From: Lachnospiraceae bacterium
GTDB lineage: Bacteria > Bacillota > Clostridia > Lachnospirales > Lachnospiraceae
Reading direction: 5' to 3'
Length of the DNA stretch: 64,000 nucleotides
Assembly (NCBI GenBank): GCA_910575555.1
Contig: CAJTFX010000015.1
Location: forward strand, 1-64,000
The notes under the pieces are model-generated. The model saw nothing but the letters and a program-made list of their open reading frames with translations. It had not been told where the DNA came from and searched no databases. Below are positions 25,857 through 35,516 of this stretch, one piece after another. The position numbers and the translations under genes were made by a program. How positions within the stretch are numbered: position 1 is the stretch's first letter; each line of letters opens with the position of its first letter.

Positions 25857-26981
25857 CTAGAATTTTTTGATCACATCCAATGCAGGCAGCGGCCTGCCCT
25901 GGTAGTCAAACAAGGCCTGATTTGCCCACTGATTGCCGCAGGGCCCCGGAGATTTCATGTATTTCAGAGAAGCCTCGGCAGCCCATCCGCTGCCCGGCAC
26001 AGGAATCCATGCCGGCTCCCAGTAGAAAAATCCTCTGCCCAGTCCCTTGGGCGTTTCGGACACCCGTTTCATGAACTCCCGCATAAAATCCGACTGCCCC
26101 TGCTTTGTCACCGGATACTCAGCTCTGGCCGCAAGTTCCGGTTTTATAGCCATTCCGCTGCGTTTCAGAGGTTCCAGTTTTTCATAAGATGCGTAATCCT
26201 CCATGGTATGCCCCATAAAAACCTCTGCCACCACCAGTTCTTTGCCGTAGCGGAGGGCAAGATCATGCATGTTATACTCCAAATCTGCCAGCGAGCCGTG
26301 CCGGAAGGGATCATAAGATAAGCCGATGAGGTCGAAATCTTCTCCGTCATTGGCAAAATAATTGTCAAACCACTCCCGGTACAGTTCATTGTCCCCGCCG
26401 TTGTCCAGATGAATCATAATCGGAATCTCCGGATCGATATCCCGCACCCCATGGATTCCGGCATTGACCAACATTGCAATGGTCTCATAATCAGGACGTT
26501 TTCCATCCGGCCACAGAAGCCCGTTGGACAGTTCATTGCCCACCTGTATCATATCCGGAAATACCCCTTCTCTCTGGAACTCCCGCAGAACGGCCACCGT
26601 GTAGTCATACACGGCGGATTCCAACCGTTTGCCGGTAAAATCCGCCCAGGCTTTGGGCTTAATCTGCCTGCCCGAATCTGCCCAGAAATCGCTGTAATGC
26701 AGATTCAGCAGGAGCTCCATGCCCTGCTCCTGCACCCGTTTTGCCAGTTCCATGGCTGTATCCAGATCATTGGTTCCTGCTCCGTACGGCTCCCCTTCCG
26801 AAGAATAAGGATTATTCCAGAGGCGGATGCGGATGGCATTGGCGCCGTATTCCCGCAAAACAGAAATCAGATTTCTTTCGTCTCCGTCTTTGTCATAAAA
26901 AACTGCTCCCAGCCTTTCCAACTCCGGCAGGGAGGAAATATCCATTCCTTTGATAAATTTTTTGTCTGAAATACTTCCCAT
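25857..26981 (-). CDS. GH53 endo-beta-1,4-galactanase, no signal peptide
   Basis: 374 aa of glycoside hydrolase family 53. The start GMDISSLPELE and IRIRLWNNPYS are typical. The catalytic acid/base is Glu150 in QVGNELSNGLLWP and the nucleophile Glu253 in VVAEVFMGHT. GH53 enzymes cleave beta-1,4-galactan chains of pectin arabinogalactan. There is no signal peptide, so it should act inside the cell on imported oligosaccharides. It follows a sugar-binding lipoprotein gene by 30 bp, which supports uptake and use of galacto-oligosaccharides. Confidence 0.92.
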   Translation of the reverse strand: MGSISDKKFIKGMDISSLPELERLGAVFYDKDGDERNLISVLREYGANAIRIRLWNNPYSSEGEPYGAGTNDLDTAMELAKRVQEQGMELLLNLHYSDFWADSGRQIKPKAWADFTGKRLESAVYDYTVAVLREFQREGVFPDMIQVGNELSNGLLWPDGKRPDYETIAMLVNAGIHGVRDIDPEIPIMIHLDNGGDNELYREWFDNYFANDGEDFDLIGLSYDPFRHGSLADLEYNMHDLALRYGKELVVAEVFMGHTMEDYASYEKLEPLKRSGMAIKPELAARAEYPVTKQGQSDFMREFMKRVSETPKGLGRGFFYWEPAWIPVPGSGWAAEASLKYMKSPGPCGNQWANQALFDYQGRPLPALDVIKKF

Positions 26982-27011
26982 ATTGATTCCCTCTGTTATT
27001 GATTCTAACTT

Positions 27012-28364
27012 TTACTGCTCCATAAGTCTTTCCAACGTATTCTGTACAATTTCAAGCTCAGATCCAATGTCAGATCCGCCTATCACATTCCGAACCGCCA
27101 TTGCAACAGCATCTCTTCCTTCATAGTAATAAACGCCTGTATTGTTTCTGGGGCATTTGCCTGCATACTCAGTAATTTTCTGAAATACAGTATCTCCGCC
27201 GTAGAATTCCGAAGGCTTCTTGTATACACTGGAATCACCTGCCGGAAGATAAGCCGCCAAAGCCCCGGTGCTTTGCAGAATCGTTTCATAAAATTCAACG
27301 CTTCCGGCAAATGTGGATTTCAGGAAATCTTCTGCCAGCTCCGGGTTTCTGCAGTTGGCAGTAATTGCCCAGGAAGCTCCGCCGTTATTAGAATAGTTGG
27401 TAGCTCCGTCAATACCGGCTAATCTGGGTATATTGGTCAGCCCCCACTTTCCGCTCTGATCTTCTGCAGACTGGATGGAAGCCATGATCCAGCATCCATT
27501 GATGGTTCCTGCCGCTGTCCCGGCCGTAAGGGTCTGAACATATTCATCCCAGCTGTTTACCAGTTTGCAAACGCCGGCTTCTATCATCTGCTGATAAATT
27601 TCCATAGCTTTCTCTAAAGCTTCATTGCCGACTATTTGAGGATTTCCATCATCGTCAAATATAGAAACTCCGCAGGACTGAAGCATCATCATAATCACGT
27701 CAGGTTCGCCGGACTGACAGGAAAGCAAAGGCCTGCCTGTTTTTTCCAACACAATTTTGCCCATTTCCAGATATTCATCCCAGGTAATATCTGTGAAATC
27801 ATCCAGCGTCAATCCAGCCTCTTTCAAAATATCTGTCCTATAGCACGCTATGGCAGCGCCGTTGTCGAAAGGAACGCCGTAGTTCTTGCCGTCAATGACT
27901 GAATAAAGGGTTTTTGCCTGGCCGAACTGGCTGAAATCAATGCCGCTGTCCGTCAAATCCATAAATATTTCCGGAAAAGAAATGACGTTCTTCTGAAACG
28001 CGTTATCCTGTATCAGTATAATATCCGGCAGAATCTCCATTGCGCCGTCCTCTGCCGCTGTTATCAGTGCGCTCTGAATATCATCCCAGGATGTCTCCAC
28101 TATGTTCATGGTGAACTCCGGATGTTCTGCCTGATAAAGGATACTGGCTTCTTCCATTGCGTAAATGTTGAATTTCGAATCCCAGCACCATACCGTTAAG
28201 GGATTCTCCTCTTCGTTTTCCTCTTCCGCATTGTTTCCCTCAACATCTCCGCCCTGATTGATATCCGTCATCTGTCCGCTGTCTTTTTCATTGCTGCCGC
28301 AGCCGACCAGCATACTTACAGCCATTGCCGCACAGAGCAAGGCGGTCATGCTTTTTTTCTTCAT
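27012..28364 (-). CDS. extracellular sugar-binding lipoprotein (family 1 SBP)
   Basis: 450 aa from ATG 28362-28364 (MKKKSMTALLC), GAGG upstream. The signal peptide ends in the lipobox LVGC (Cys22), followed by an acidic linker (EGNNAEEENEEEN) and a periplasmic-binding-protein fold (LTVWCWDSKFNIYAM ... WDEYLEMGKIVL). It captures oligosaccharides for an ABC importer, but no permease or ATPase gene is adjacent. The GH53 gene directly downstream suggests beta-galactan fragments as ligand (inference). Confidence 0.9.
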   Translation of the reverse strand: MKKKSMTALLCAAMAVSMLVGCGSNEKDSGQMTDINQGGDVEGNNAEEENEEENPLTVWCWDSKFNIYAMEEASILYQAEHPEFTMNIVETSWDDIQSALITAAEDGAMEILPDIILIQDNAFQKNVISFPEIFMDLTDSGIDFSQFGQAKTLYSVIDGKNYGVPFDNGAAIACYRTDILKEAGLTLDDFTDITWDEYLEMGKIVLEKTGRPLLSCQSGEPDVIMMMLQSCGVSIFDDDGNPQIVGNEALEKAMEIYQQMIEAGVCKLVNSWDEYVQTLTAGTAAGTINGCWIMASIQSAEDQSGKWGLTNIPRLAGIDGATNYSNNGGASWAITANCRNPELAEDFLKSTFAGSVEFYETILQSTGALAAYLPAGDSSVYKKPSEFYGGDTVFQKITEYAGKCPRNNTGVYYYEGRDAVAMAVRNVIGGSDIGSELEIVQNTLERLMEQ

Positions 28365-28401
28365 ATGTTGTTTTCCTCTCACTCTTCCTTCTCCGCTGCC
28401 C

Positions 28402-30252
28402 TTATTCTTCTTCCTGTTCCTTCTCCGCTTTCTTTAATTCCTCAATTCTCTGCTCTGCTTCTGTCAGCACATTGTAATTCCCCACCTTTGCTCTGGCCGC
28501 TTCCGACAGGCCGTTGTACTGTTTGCGGATTTTCTCTATGGTTCCCTTCATATCCAGGGTAATCTCCTGGCCTGCCAGCTGGTTGATGGCGTCAATGACA
28601 GGCTGCGCTTCTGCCTGGGCCTGCTGATCTGCCGCCGCTTCCGCTTCAAGCTGTGCAATTCTGGCCTCTGCCGCCTCTAAGGAACCATAATTGCTGACAT
28701 AGCCTCTGGCTGAGCCGTCCAGGCCGTTGTACTGGTTTCTGGCATTGACCACAGCCTCTTTGCTCTCTAAAGTGACCTCGCCCAGACTGTCTATTAACTG
28801 AATGACTGCAGCAGCCGCTTCCTGGGCTTTTGCCTTCGCGCTCTCAGAACCGGGCAGATGGTACACCAGTACGGCGCATCCTGCCTCTATATTTTCAAAC
28901 AATGTCTGGGCCGCGCTGTAAGGCATGTTGACACAGCCGTGGGAGCCGCCTCTTTTATAGTAGTTTCCGCCGAAATCCCTGCGCCAGTTGGCGTCATGGA
29001 AGCCTACGCCCCCGTTAAAAGGCATCCAGAAGGATACCGGTGTGGCATACCCCTCCCCGCGAAGAGTCTTATCCCGCTGTTTATAATACAGTCCGAACGC
29101 TCCGGGCGGCGTACTCCATCCCTTTGCGTCATTTCCGGATACAAAATCTGTCTCTACCACCAATGATCCGTTTTTATAGTAGTACATATGCTGGGCTGTC
29201 AGATTTACCTCCACATACGTATCGCCATAATCGTTGCCGGCCCTGCTGTTGGCCGTCTGGGAATAAGCCGGCTCTTTTGTCAGAACTTCTCCTTTTTTGA
29301 TATGCTCTTTCAGTGCCTCCGCTTCTGCTTCTTTATCCATTTTCCATCCGTAATCCCCTCCGCTTACGGTCACTTCCGTTCCGTAGGAGGATTTCAGTTT
29401 TTTGGATCTGCCTGCCGTGTTGTATGTATCCGCCAGATTTGCAATATATTCTTCTATTTTTTCCTGTGAGATCTTTGCCTTGTACTTTTTATCGGATGAG
29501 ATCCACTGGCTGATGGTTTTTCCGTTAAGAACCTCCTGGCTGTCCCCAAAATCATAGGTGATTGAAGTTTTTACATACTGATTCATGGTTTCTGCCAGTT
29601 TCACTACTTTTTTGGATTCACTGGTATACTTGGGCTTTACATAGCATTCCTCTTCTGCCAGGGAAATCTGATCCTGGAGGTTCAGAACAGATTTTTCCAT
29701 CACCTCAAAAAACTTCTCTTCATCCACGACGGTTCCTTCTTCCTCCGGAATAATGGTATAGCCGTCCTTTTCCGAATATTCTGAAATAATGGCATTCTCT
29801 GCCTTCCTCATCTGGGATTCATCCATAAGCTCCAGGTTCTTCGCTTCCTTCTGCAGCGCATCCCTGTCGTATTCCACCATGGTTTCCACTTCTATTTCTG
29901 AAGGCCCGAAAAGATATGCAGGCCAGAAGAATTCCTTCTGTTTTTTCAGTTCAACCTCCAGTCTGCCGTCAAATACCGGCCTCAGGCCAATTTTCGTTCC
30001 CTGAATCACTTCGGCCGTCCCTTCTCTGGGCTCTAATTCAATCTGATATCCGTCAATCTCTTCCGTAATCAGCCGTTCCACTGCCTTTATAGTTTTTCCG
30101 GACGCCGAAACGCCGTTGATTGTGGTTCCCGGAAGAAAATGTTTGCTGAAAAAAACGGCGATTCCCAGATACACTGTTAAGGATATTAAGAAAATAAAGC
30201 CGGCAATCATCAGCCCTTTGTGTTTTCTGTTGCTTTTCTTTGCTGTACTCAT
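28402..30252 (-). CDS. L,D-transpeptidase (YkuD) with peptidoglycan-binding and repeat domains
   Basis: 616 aa from ATG 30250-30252 (MSTAKKSNRKHK), which has AAAGG at 8-nt spacing; an upstream ATG has none. Membrane anchor ~14-35, then a PG_binding_4-like region in the extracellular part, and the YkuD domain with GFHDANWR (His419) and SHGCVNMP (Cys440 nucleophile). It forms 3-3 crosslinks or attaches proteins to peptidoglycan. After the catalytic domain come two ~60-residue helical repeats (QYNGLDGSARGYVSNYGSL and QYNGLSEAARAKVGNYNVL), and a charged tail. Single gene. Confidence 0.92.
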   Translation of the reverse strand: MSTAKKSNRKHKGLMIAGFIFLISLTVYLGIAVFFSKHFLPGTTINGVSASGKTIKAVERLITEEIDGYQIELEPREGTAEVIQGTKIGLRPVFDGRLEVELKKQKEFFWPAYLFGPSEIEVETMVEYDRDALQKEAKNLELMDESQMRKAENAIISEYSEKDGYTIIPEEEGTVVDEEKFFEVMEKSVLNLQDQISLAEEECYVKPKYTSESKKVVKLAETMNQYVKTSITYDFGDSQEVLNGKTISQWISSDKKYKAKISQEKIEEYIANLADTYNTAGRSKKLKSSYGTEVTVSGGDYGWKMDKEAEAEALKEHIKKGEVLTKEPAYSQTANSRAGNDYGDTYVEVNLTAQHMYYYKNGSLVVETDFVSGNDAKGWSTPPGAFGLYYKQRDKTLRGEGYATPVSFWMPFNGGVGFHDANWRRDFGGNYYKRGGSHGCVNMPYSAAQTLFENIEAGCAVLVYHLPGSESAKAKAQEAAAAVIQLIDSLGEVTLESKEAVVNARNQYNGLDGSARGYVSNYGSLEAAEARIAQLEAEAAADQQAQAEAQPVIDAINQLAGQEITLDMKGTIEKIRKQYNGLSEAARAKVGNYNVLTEAEQRIEELKKAEKEQEEE

Positions 30253-30391
30253 ATATTCTGCCTTTCTCATCTGCAGTTTTTCTGCTTTTAACGGATGTGA
30301 GAAATTATACGGAATTTCTCACATACTCTATGTTCCATTATAATTCTATTTTCCATAAAGTCAAATGATTTCAATATTCAAAATTTAACAG

Positions 30392-30420
30392 TTGCTTTTT
30401 GTTTTTTCCTGTGTTATAAT
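30392..30420 (+). promoter_or_regulatory. tRNA-Pro promoter
   Basis: TTGCTT (30392-30397), 17-bp spacer, TATAAT (30415-30420). It ends 11 bp before the tRNA. Confidence 0.88.
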
Positions 30421-30431
30421 AGACAAGTATT

Positions 30432-30506
30432 CGGGGTATGGCTCAGCTTGGCTAGAGCGCACGGCTGGGGGCCGTGAGGTCGCAGGTTCGAATCCTGTTA
30501 CCCCGA
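30432..30506 (+). tRNA. tRNA-Pro (GGG anticodon)
   Basis: The cloverleaf folds fully: acceptor CGGGGTA / TACCCCG plus discriminator A, D-stem GCTC/GAGC, anticodon stem CACGG/CCGTG with loop CTGGGGG (anticodon GGG), T-loop GGTTCGAATCC. No CCA is encoded. Single tRNA gene with its own promoter and terminator. Confidence 0.95.
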
Positions 30507-30557
30507 TTTTTGTTTTACAATTATGGAAAACAAATTTATTCCGTTGGACATCCTTTT

Positions 30558-30607
30558 AAAGAAAGAACCTCCACAGTATTTTGCGATACTGCGGAGGTTC
30601 TTTCTTA
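30558..30607. terminator. strong hairpin terminator
   Basis: About 21-bp stem (30559-30579 with 30586-30606, one A-C mismatch) flanked by AAAGAAAG and CTTTCTT. It closes the tRNA-Pro transcript and may also stop the PAP2 gene transcript from the other side. Confidence 0.9.
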
Positions 30608-30664
30608 ATATATATGCAGGAAAAGCCTGCCGTACAAAGAGGGGCCCTCCTGCATGTTCCCTAT

Positions 30665-31345
30665 TCAGCTGTTTATCTCAGGATACCGCCGCTGATACAC
30701 GCGCCTTCTGCCGGTCAGCAGCTCTCCGCCGTACACCAGCGTATACATGACAACAGCCATAATACATCCGGTAATCACATCAAAAACAGAATGCTGTTTT
30801 AAAAATACGGTTGACGCAACAATAGAAGCCATCACTGCAAAAGAACTTCTCCGAATCCACTTTTTCTCCTTCAGCTTCTCGCTGTGCATCACGGACAGAT
30901 GCACCCCGATGGAATTATATACATGAATGCTGGGAAACAGATTGGTAGGCGTATCTACCATATATAATCCCTTCACCATTGTAACGAAGATATTGTCCCG
31001 CTCAAATACCCTTGGACGCAGGTAATGCCCGTTGGGATATATTGTGGATACCACCAGAAATACCGTCATTCCCACAAACAGAAATATACAGAGCTTATAA
31101 TAATCCTGCACATCCTTAAAGAAGAAATACACGACCGCCAAAGCCACATACCCGAACCACAAAAAATAGGGTACCACAAAAATTTCCAGAAATGGAATGT
31201 AATCGTCTATCGGCATATGTATCACATGGAAGCGTCTGGTAACCGTCTGCTCTAAATAGGCAAACCATGGCAGATACATGATAAAGTACGATAAAATCCA
31301 CCCATGCCGGTAACGATACAGCAGCTCTTTCATTGTTTCTTTCAT
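30665..31345 (-). CDS. PAP2-family phosphatase, membrane
   Basis: 226 aa with about six membrane segments. PAP2 signatures: YLRPRVFE, FPSIHVYNSIG and FLKQHSVFDVITG (His and Asp catalytic pair). Such enzymes remove phosphate from lipid or isoprenoid pyrophosphates at the outer face of the membrane. I prefer the ATG at 31343-31345 because AAGGGTGG precedes it; an upstream GTG at 31354 overlaps that ribosome site. It lies 203 bp after mtnN, and no clear terminator is visible in between. Confidence 0.85.
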   Translation of the reverse strand: MKETMKELLYRYRHGWILSYFIMYLPWFAYLEQTVTRRFHVIHMPIDDYIPFLEIFVVPYFLWFGYVALAVVYFFFKDVQDYYKLCIFLFVGMTVFLVVSTIYPNGHYLRPRVFERDNIFVTMVKGLYMVDTPTNLFPSIHVYNSIGVHLSVMHSEKLKEKKWIRRSSFAVMASIVASTVFLKQHSVFDVITGCIMAVVMYTLVYGGELLTGRRRVYQRRYPEINS

Positions 31346-31548
31346 AAAACCCACCCTTTTGCTTTCTATCTGTCATTATCTCACTGGATTATAGCACAGG
31401 AAATCCCGGGAAACAATGAATTTTTCATGAATTAAGAAATTCTTATAAAACATGACGGAAAACATAGATTTCAAAAGGAAAGAATCCGGCATTTTTATTC
31501 GGGCAATGACAAAAAGGCTGCCTGTTCCTGTATGTGAAAATACAAAAA

Positions 31549-32247
31549 TCAGATCTCCGGAAGCATATGCTCCACCAGTCTGGCGGAATGGGCTGCCGCT
31601 GCTTTCTCAAAAGAGGGGTAATCCATCTGGGCGCTGTCGTCCGCCTTATCGGAGATAGCCCGGATAATCACAAACGGCACACGGTTCAGATATGCGGTAT
31701 GGGCAATGGACGCTCCCTCCATTTCCACACAGTATCCCTGGAAGTTCCTGATAATATCTTCCTTTACCTGCTTATCGCTGATAAACTGATCGCCGCTGAC
31801 AATCCTTCCCCGGTATACGCCGATGTCAGGGTTCACTTCTTTGCAGCAGGACACCGCAAGCTGCGCCAAATGCTGATCCGCCCGAAAGGCCAGACAGCCC
31901 ATCTGGGGCACCTCGCCCAAAGGATAGCCGAATACCCGCACATCCACATCATGATGAAGGGCGTCGGTGGACACCACAATGTCTCCGATATTGATTTCAT
32001 TTTTCAAAGAGCCGGCAACGCCTGTATTGATAATGTGAGACACCTCAAAGGAATCACACAAAATCTGCGCGCAGACAGCTGCGTTTACTTTGCCGATTCC
32101 GCTTCTTACAATCACCGCGGGCGTGTTATTTAATTTTCCTTCCAGAAATTCCATGGAAGCCTTCTCCATTCTGCGGTGAATTTCCATTTTCTCTTTCAGC
32201 GCTTCCACTTCCAGTTCCATGGCGCCGATAATCCCTACTTTTTTCAT
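31549..32247 (-). CDS. mtnN: 5'-methylthioadenosine/S-adenosylhomocysteine nucleosidase
   Basis: 232 aa. It cleaves methylthioadenosine and SAH to adenine and a thioribose, the latter from SAH being the LuxS substrate. Motifs: GIIGAMELEVEAL at the start, SGIGKVNAA, NTGVAGSL, VSTDALHHDVDV, EMEGASIAHTAY (ribose-binding Glu) and AISDKADDSA (catalytic Asp). Preceded by GGAG. It is 66 bp downstream of luxS on the same strand, so the two steps of the methyl cycle are probably co-expressed. Confidence 0.96.
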   Translation of the reverse strand: MKKVGIIGAMELEVEALKEKMEIHRRMEKASMEFLEGKLNNTPAVIVRSGIGKVNAAVCAQILCDSFEVSHIINTGVAGSLKNEINIGDIVVSTDALHHDVDVRVFGYPLGEVPQMGCLAFRADQHLAQLAVSCCKEVNPDIGVYRGRIVSGDQFISDKQVKEDIIRNFQGYCVEMEGASIAHTAYLNRVPFVIIRAISDKADDSAQMDYPSFEKAAAAHSARLVEHMLPEI

Positions 32248-32313
32248 TCTGTTCTCCTATTTGCTGCAGAGCTGCATTTAAAAAGCGGCAGCCTGCAGCC
32301 ATCCTCCTGATAT

Positions 32314-32793
32314 TTATTCCGGATATACCAGATGTTTTTGATCAATACCGTACAATGTTTGGTCTAAATAACGGCCGGCCAGATATTTCGCCATCCCGAG
32401 ATTCATATCCAGATAATTGCCGCAGTCTTTGGGGCTTGCGCCAGGCACCTCCCCCTGAAAATCCCGGATAAATTCATACATGCCCGTCACCAGCTTCACA
32501 ACCTCTGAGGACTCATAATCCCCTGCCAAAAGCAGATAAAATCCTGTCCGGCATCCCATAGGGCCGAAATACACAATCTTTTCCTTATATTCCGGATCGT
32601 TGCGCAGATAAGTAGCTGCCAGATGCTCTATGGTATGTACTTCTGCCGTATTCATCACCGGCTCGTCATTGGGAGAGGTCATCCGCAAATCAAAGGTGGT
32701 TACGGTTTCACTTCCGATATGATCCTTTCTGGAAACATAGATTCCAGGTTCCAGTTTGATATGATCTATGGTAAAGCTTGCTATTTTTTCCAT
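32314..32793 (-). CDS. luxS: S-ribosylhomocysteine lyase
   Basis: 159 aa from ATG 32791-32793 (MEKIASFTIDH), chosen because GGAGG lies 6 nt upstream; the frame has two earlier ATGs. It cleaves S-ribosylhomocysteine to homocysteine and DPD, the precursor of autoinducer-2. The metal site HTIEHLAATYLR (His-x3-His) and the catalytic-cysteine motif GPMGCRTGFY are intact. Paired with mtnN downstream. A quorum-signalling role is possible, but the methyl-recycling role is sufficient to explain it. Confidence 0.97.
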   Translation of the reverse strand: MEKIASFTIDHIKLEPGIYVSRKDHIGSETVTTFDLRMTSPNDEPVMNTAEVHTIEHLAATYLRNDPEYKEKIVYFGPMGCRTGFYLLLAGDYESSEVVKLVTGMYEFIRDFQGEVPGASPKDCGNYLDMNLGMAKYLAGRYLDQTLYGIDQKHLVYPE

Positions 32794-32881
32794 GATTTCC
32801 TCCATTATGTCCATGTCCTGTTTCAGCAGTCACAAAAAACTGCCCCTATAAGAATTCACATGAGCCTGCATGTCCAGCTCG

Positions 32882-33523
32882 TTATGACTGAAAAAATTCT
32901 CCCACCATTTCCGGAAGCTGAGACAGTTCTGTAATATAAGGAACTTCCTCCTGCACAGAGCCATAGCCGGTTCTGGCATGGATAAAAGGAACCTCCGCCT
33001 CCACTGCAGCATAGTAATCTCCCTGGATATCTCCCACATAGACAGACTGCTCCAGCTGATTCCGTTCCACTACGGCGCAGATATTGCGTCCCTTCTCTCT
33101 TCCCGTCCTGCCGAAGCATTCAAAATCATCAAAATATTTTTCCAGTTTATGATACTCTAAAAACGCTTCAATATATCCTGCCTGGCAATTGCTGACAATA
33201 TACAGGTGATACCCCTGCTCCTTTAACCGGCAGAGGGTCTCTTCCAGGCCGGGCATCAGCGTTCCGCCATGGCTTCTGATGTATTCATTTTCTCTCATAC
33301 AGCAATAGGTCAGCATTTCCCGCCGTTCTTTCATTGGAAATTCTGAGAAAAGAATGTCTGAAATCTCATACATGCTCTTCCCCATTACCTCCTGAATCAT
33401 ATCTGCTGTTATTACTTTCTCTATATCGAAATGTTCATCCAGAGATTTTTCCCAGGATGCCGCCACTCCTTCGGATGAATCCCACAGTGTTCCATCCAGA
33501 TCAAATAAGATACCTTTCTTCAT
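32882..33523 (-). CDS. HAD-family hydrolase, phosphoglycolate-phosphatase-like
   Basis: 213 aa from ATG 33521-33523 with AAGGAGGAACC upstream. HAD motifs: LFDLDGTLWDSSEG (two Asp), YIVSNCQAGY (motif II), and GRNICAVVERNQ then VYVGDIQGDYYAA (motif IV). The helical cap between ~20 and 85 fits subfamily IA. It may clear phosphoglycolate or another small phosphate ester. It is 88 bp upstream of luxS on the same strand. Confidence 0.88.
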   Translation of the reverse strand: MKKGILFDLDGTLWDSSEGVAASWEKSLDEHFDIEKVITADMIQEVMGKSMYEISDILFSEFPMKERREMLTYCCMRENEYIRSHGGTLMPGLEETLCRLKEQGYHLYIVSNCQAGYIEAFLEYHKLEKYFDDFECFGRTGREKGRNICAVVERNQLEQSVYVGDIQGDYYAAVEAEVPFIHARTGYGSVQEEVPYITELSQLPEMVGEFFQS

Positions 33524-33663
33524 GTATGGTTCCTCCTTCTGCATCAAAGTGCCGATGCGCTTTTTCTATTTTAGCACGTTTTTTCTGCAAAGTCCATATG
33601 GCATCTGGCCTGGCGTCCATTATTTTCCTGCATCTGCACTGACATTCATGCCCCGCAAACGGA

Positions 33664-35463
33664 TTATTCCTCTATCGGTTCCTCCTGGGTAAAAGACAAA
33701 GCCAGTTCCTCCAACTGTTTTTCTTCCACTGCTCCCGGCGCGTCTGTCATCAGACAGGAGGCATCTTTCACCTTGGGGAATGCAATCACGTCCCGGATAG
33801 AATCGCACTGCATCATCAGCATCACCATACGGTCCAACCCGTAGGCAAGCCCTGCATGGGGCGGAACTCCGTATTTAAAAGCGTTCAGCAAAAATCCAAA
33901 CTGCTCATGGGCCCGCTCTTTGGTAAAGCCCAGTACCTCCAACATTTTTTCCTGAATATCATCCTGGTGGATACGGACGGAACCGCCGCCCAGTTCTGTG
34001 CCGTTTAATACAATATCGTATGCTTTTGCGCGCACTGCCCCCGGATCGGAGTCGATCTTATCCCAATCCTCTTCCATGGGCATGGTAAAGGGGTGATGCA
34101 TGGCCATAAAGCGGTTTTCCTCCTCAGACCACTCAAGCAGCGGAAATTCTGTCACCCAGAGGAAGCTGTACTGGTTTTTGTCCATCAGCCCCAGTTCCCT
34201 GGCAAGCTCCAGCCGAAGCGCCCCCAGCACATCCCAGACTATTTTATTCTTATCTGCCGCAAACAGCAGTAAGTCTCCCGGCTCTCCCTGCATCTGCTCC
34301 ACCAGGGCTTTTAACTCTTCTTCCGTCATAAATTTTGCAAAGGAGGACTTATAGGAGCCGTCCTCATTGACTGCAAGGTATGCCAGTCCTTTTGCGCCGT
34401 AGCCTTTGGCAAACTCCACCAGCTTGTCAATTTTCTTTCTGGGCATAGCTCCCTGGCCCTTGGCATTGACGCCCCGGACGGAACCGCCCTGCTCCAAAGC
34501 CCCGGTAAATACGCCGAAGCCGCAGCCTTTTACCGCTTCTGAAACATCTGTCAGTTCCATGCCGAAACGGGTATCCGGTTTGTCGCTGCCATAGCGGTCC
34601 ATAGCTTCCTGCCAGCTCATTCTTGGAATAGGAAGAGAAATCTCAAGGCCGATGGCTTCCCGAAATACATACTGCAGCAAACGTTCATTGACATCAATCA
34701 CATCATCCACATCTACAAACGACAGCTCCATATCCGCCTGGGTAAATTCCGGCTGACGGTCTGCCCGCAAATCCTCATCCCGAAAACACCTTGCTATCTG
34801 AAAATACCGATCATAACCGGAGCACATCAACAGCTGCTTAAATAACTGGGGAGACTGGGGCAGCGCATAGAAGGTTCCCGGATGCACACGGCTTGGCACC
34901 AGATAATCTCTGGCCCCTTCCGGCGTGGATTTGGTCAGAATGGGCGTTTCGATTTCCAGAAATCCTTCCCTGTCCATAAAATTTCTCAGAAGCATTGCCA
35001 CCTTGCTTTTCATCATCATATTCCGCTGAATGTCCGGCCGGCGCAAATCCAGATACCGGTAACGGAGCCGCATATCCTCTTTGGTCTGGGAATTTTCTTC
35101 TATGGGGAAAGGCGGCGTCTCGGATTCTGACAAAATCCGGATGTTTTCTGCAATCACTTCAATATCCCCGGTTTTCAGATTCTCATTGACGGCGGCCGTC
35201 CTCTTCTCCACGGTTCCTGTCACGGCAATTACAAATTCACTCCGCAGAGATTCTGCCTTGGCAAATCCTTCGCTTCCCACCTTGGGCTCGTCAAATACTA
35301 TCTGAAGCAGGCCGGAGCGATCCCGCAAATCTATAAAAATCAAGCTTCCCAGATTTCTCCGTTTCTGTACCCAACCCATCACGGTGATCTGCTGGCCGAT
35401 ATTGCTGTTTGACACTTCTGTGCATCTGTGGCTTCTGTGCAGCCCTTTCATTGACTCTGCCAT
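33664..35463 (-). CDS. aspS: aspartyl-tRNA synthetase
   Basis: 599 aa, full length for the bacterial type. Anticodon-binding OB fold at ~20-110, then the class II core with motif 2 FQIARCFRDEDLRADRQ (~215) and the ATP-binding motif 3 GLAYGLDRMVMLMM (~530), plus the bacterial GAD insertion in between (~290-400). Starts ATG at 35461-35463. 53 bp downstream of hisS; this hisS-aspS order is common in Firmicutes. No T-box leader is visible. Confidence 0.97.
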   Translation of the reverse strand: MAESMKGLHRSHRCTEVSNSNIGQQITVMGWVQKRRNLGSLIFIDLRDRSGLLQIVFDEPKVGSEGFAKAESLRSEFVIAVTGTVEKRTAAVNENLKTGDIEVIAENIRILSESETPPFPIEENSQTKEDMRLRYRYLDLRRPDIQRNMMMKSKVAMLLRNFMDREGFLEIETPILTKSTPEGARDYLVPSRVHPGTFYALPQSPQLFKQLLMCSGYDRYFQIARCFRDEDLRADRQPEFTQADMELSFVDVDDVIDVNERLLQYVFREAIGLEISLPIPRMSWQEAMDRYGSDKPDTRFGMELTDVSEAVKGCGFGVFTGALEQGGSVRGVNAKGQGAMPRKKIDKLVEFAKGYGAKGLAYLAVNEDGSYKSSFAKFMTEEELKALVEQMQGEPGDLLLFAADKNKIVWDVLGALRLELARELGLMDKNQYSFLWVTEFPLLEWSEEENRFMAMHHPFTMPMEEDWDKIDSDPGAVRAKAYDIVLNGTELGGGSVRIHQDDIQEKMLEVLGFTKERAHEQFGFLLNAFKYGVPPHAGLAYGLDRMVMLMMQCDSIRDVIAFPKVKDASCLMTDAPGAVEEKQLEELALSFTQEEPIEE

Positions 35464-35516
35464 AATTCTTCCTCCTGAAAATTAAATTGTGTTTATTGGA
35501 TCATTAATCCCAGAGC

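Noticed and set aside
30523-30802. Short open frames after tRNA-Pro
   Set aside because: They run through a strong terminator and into antisense of the PAP2 gene.
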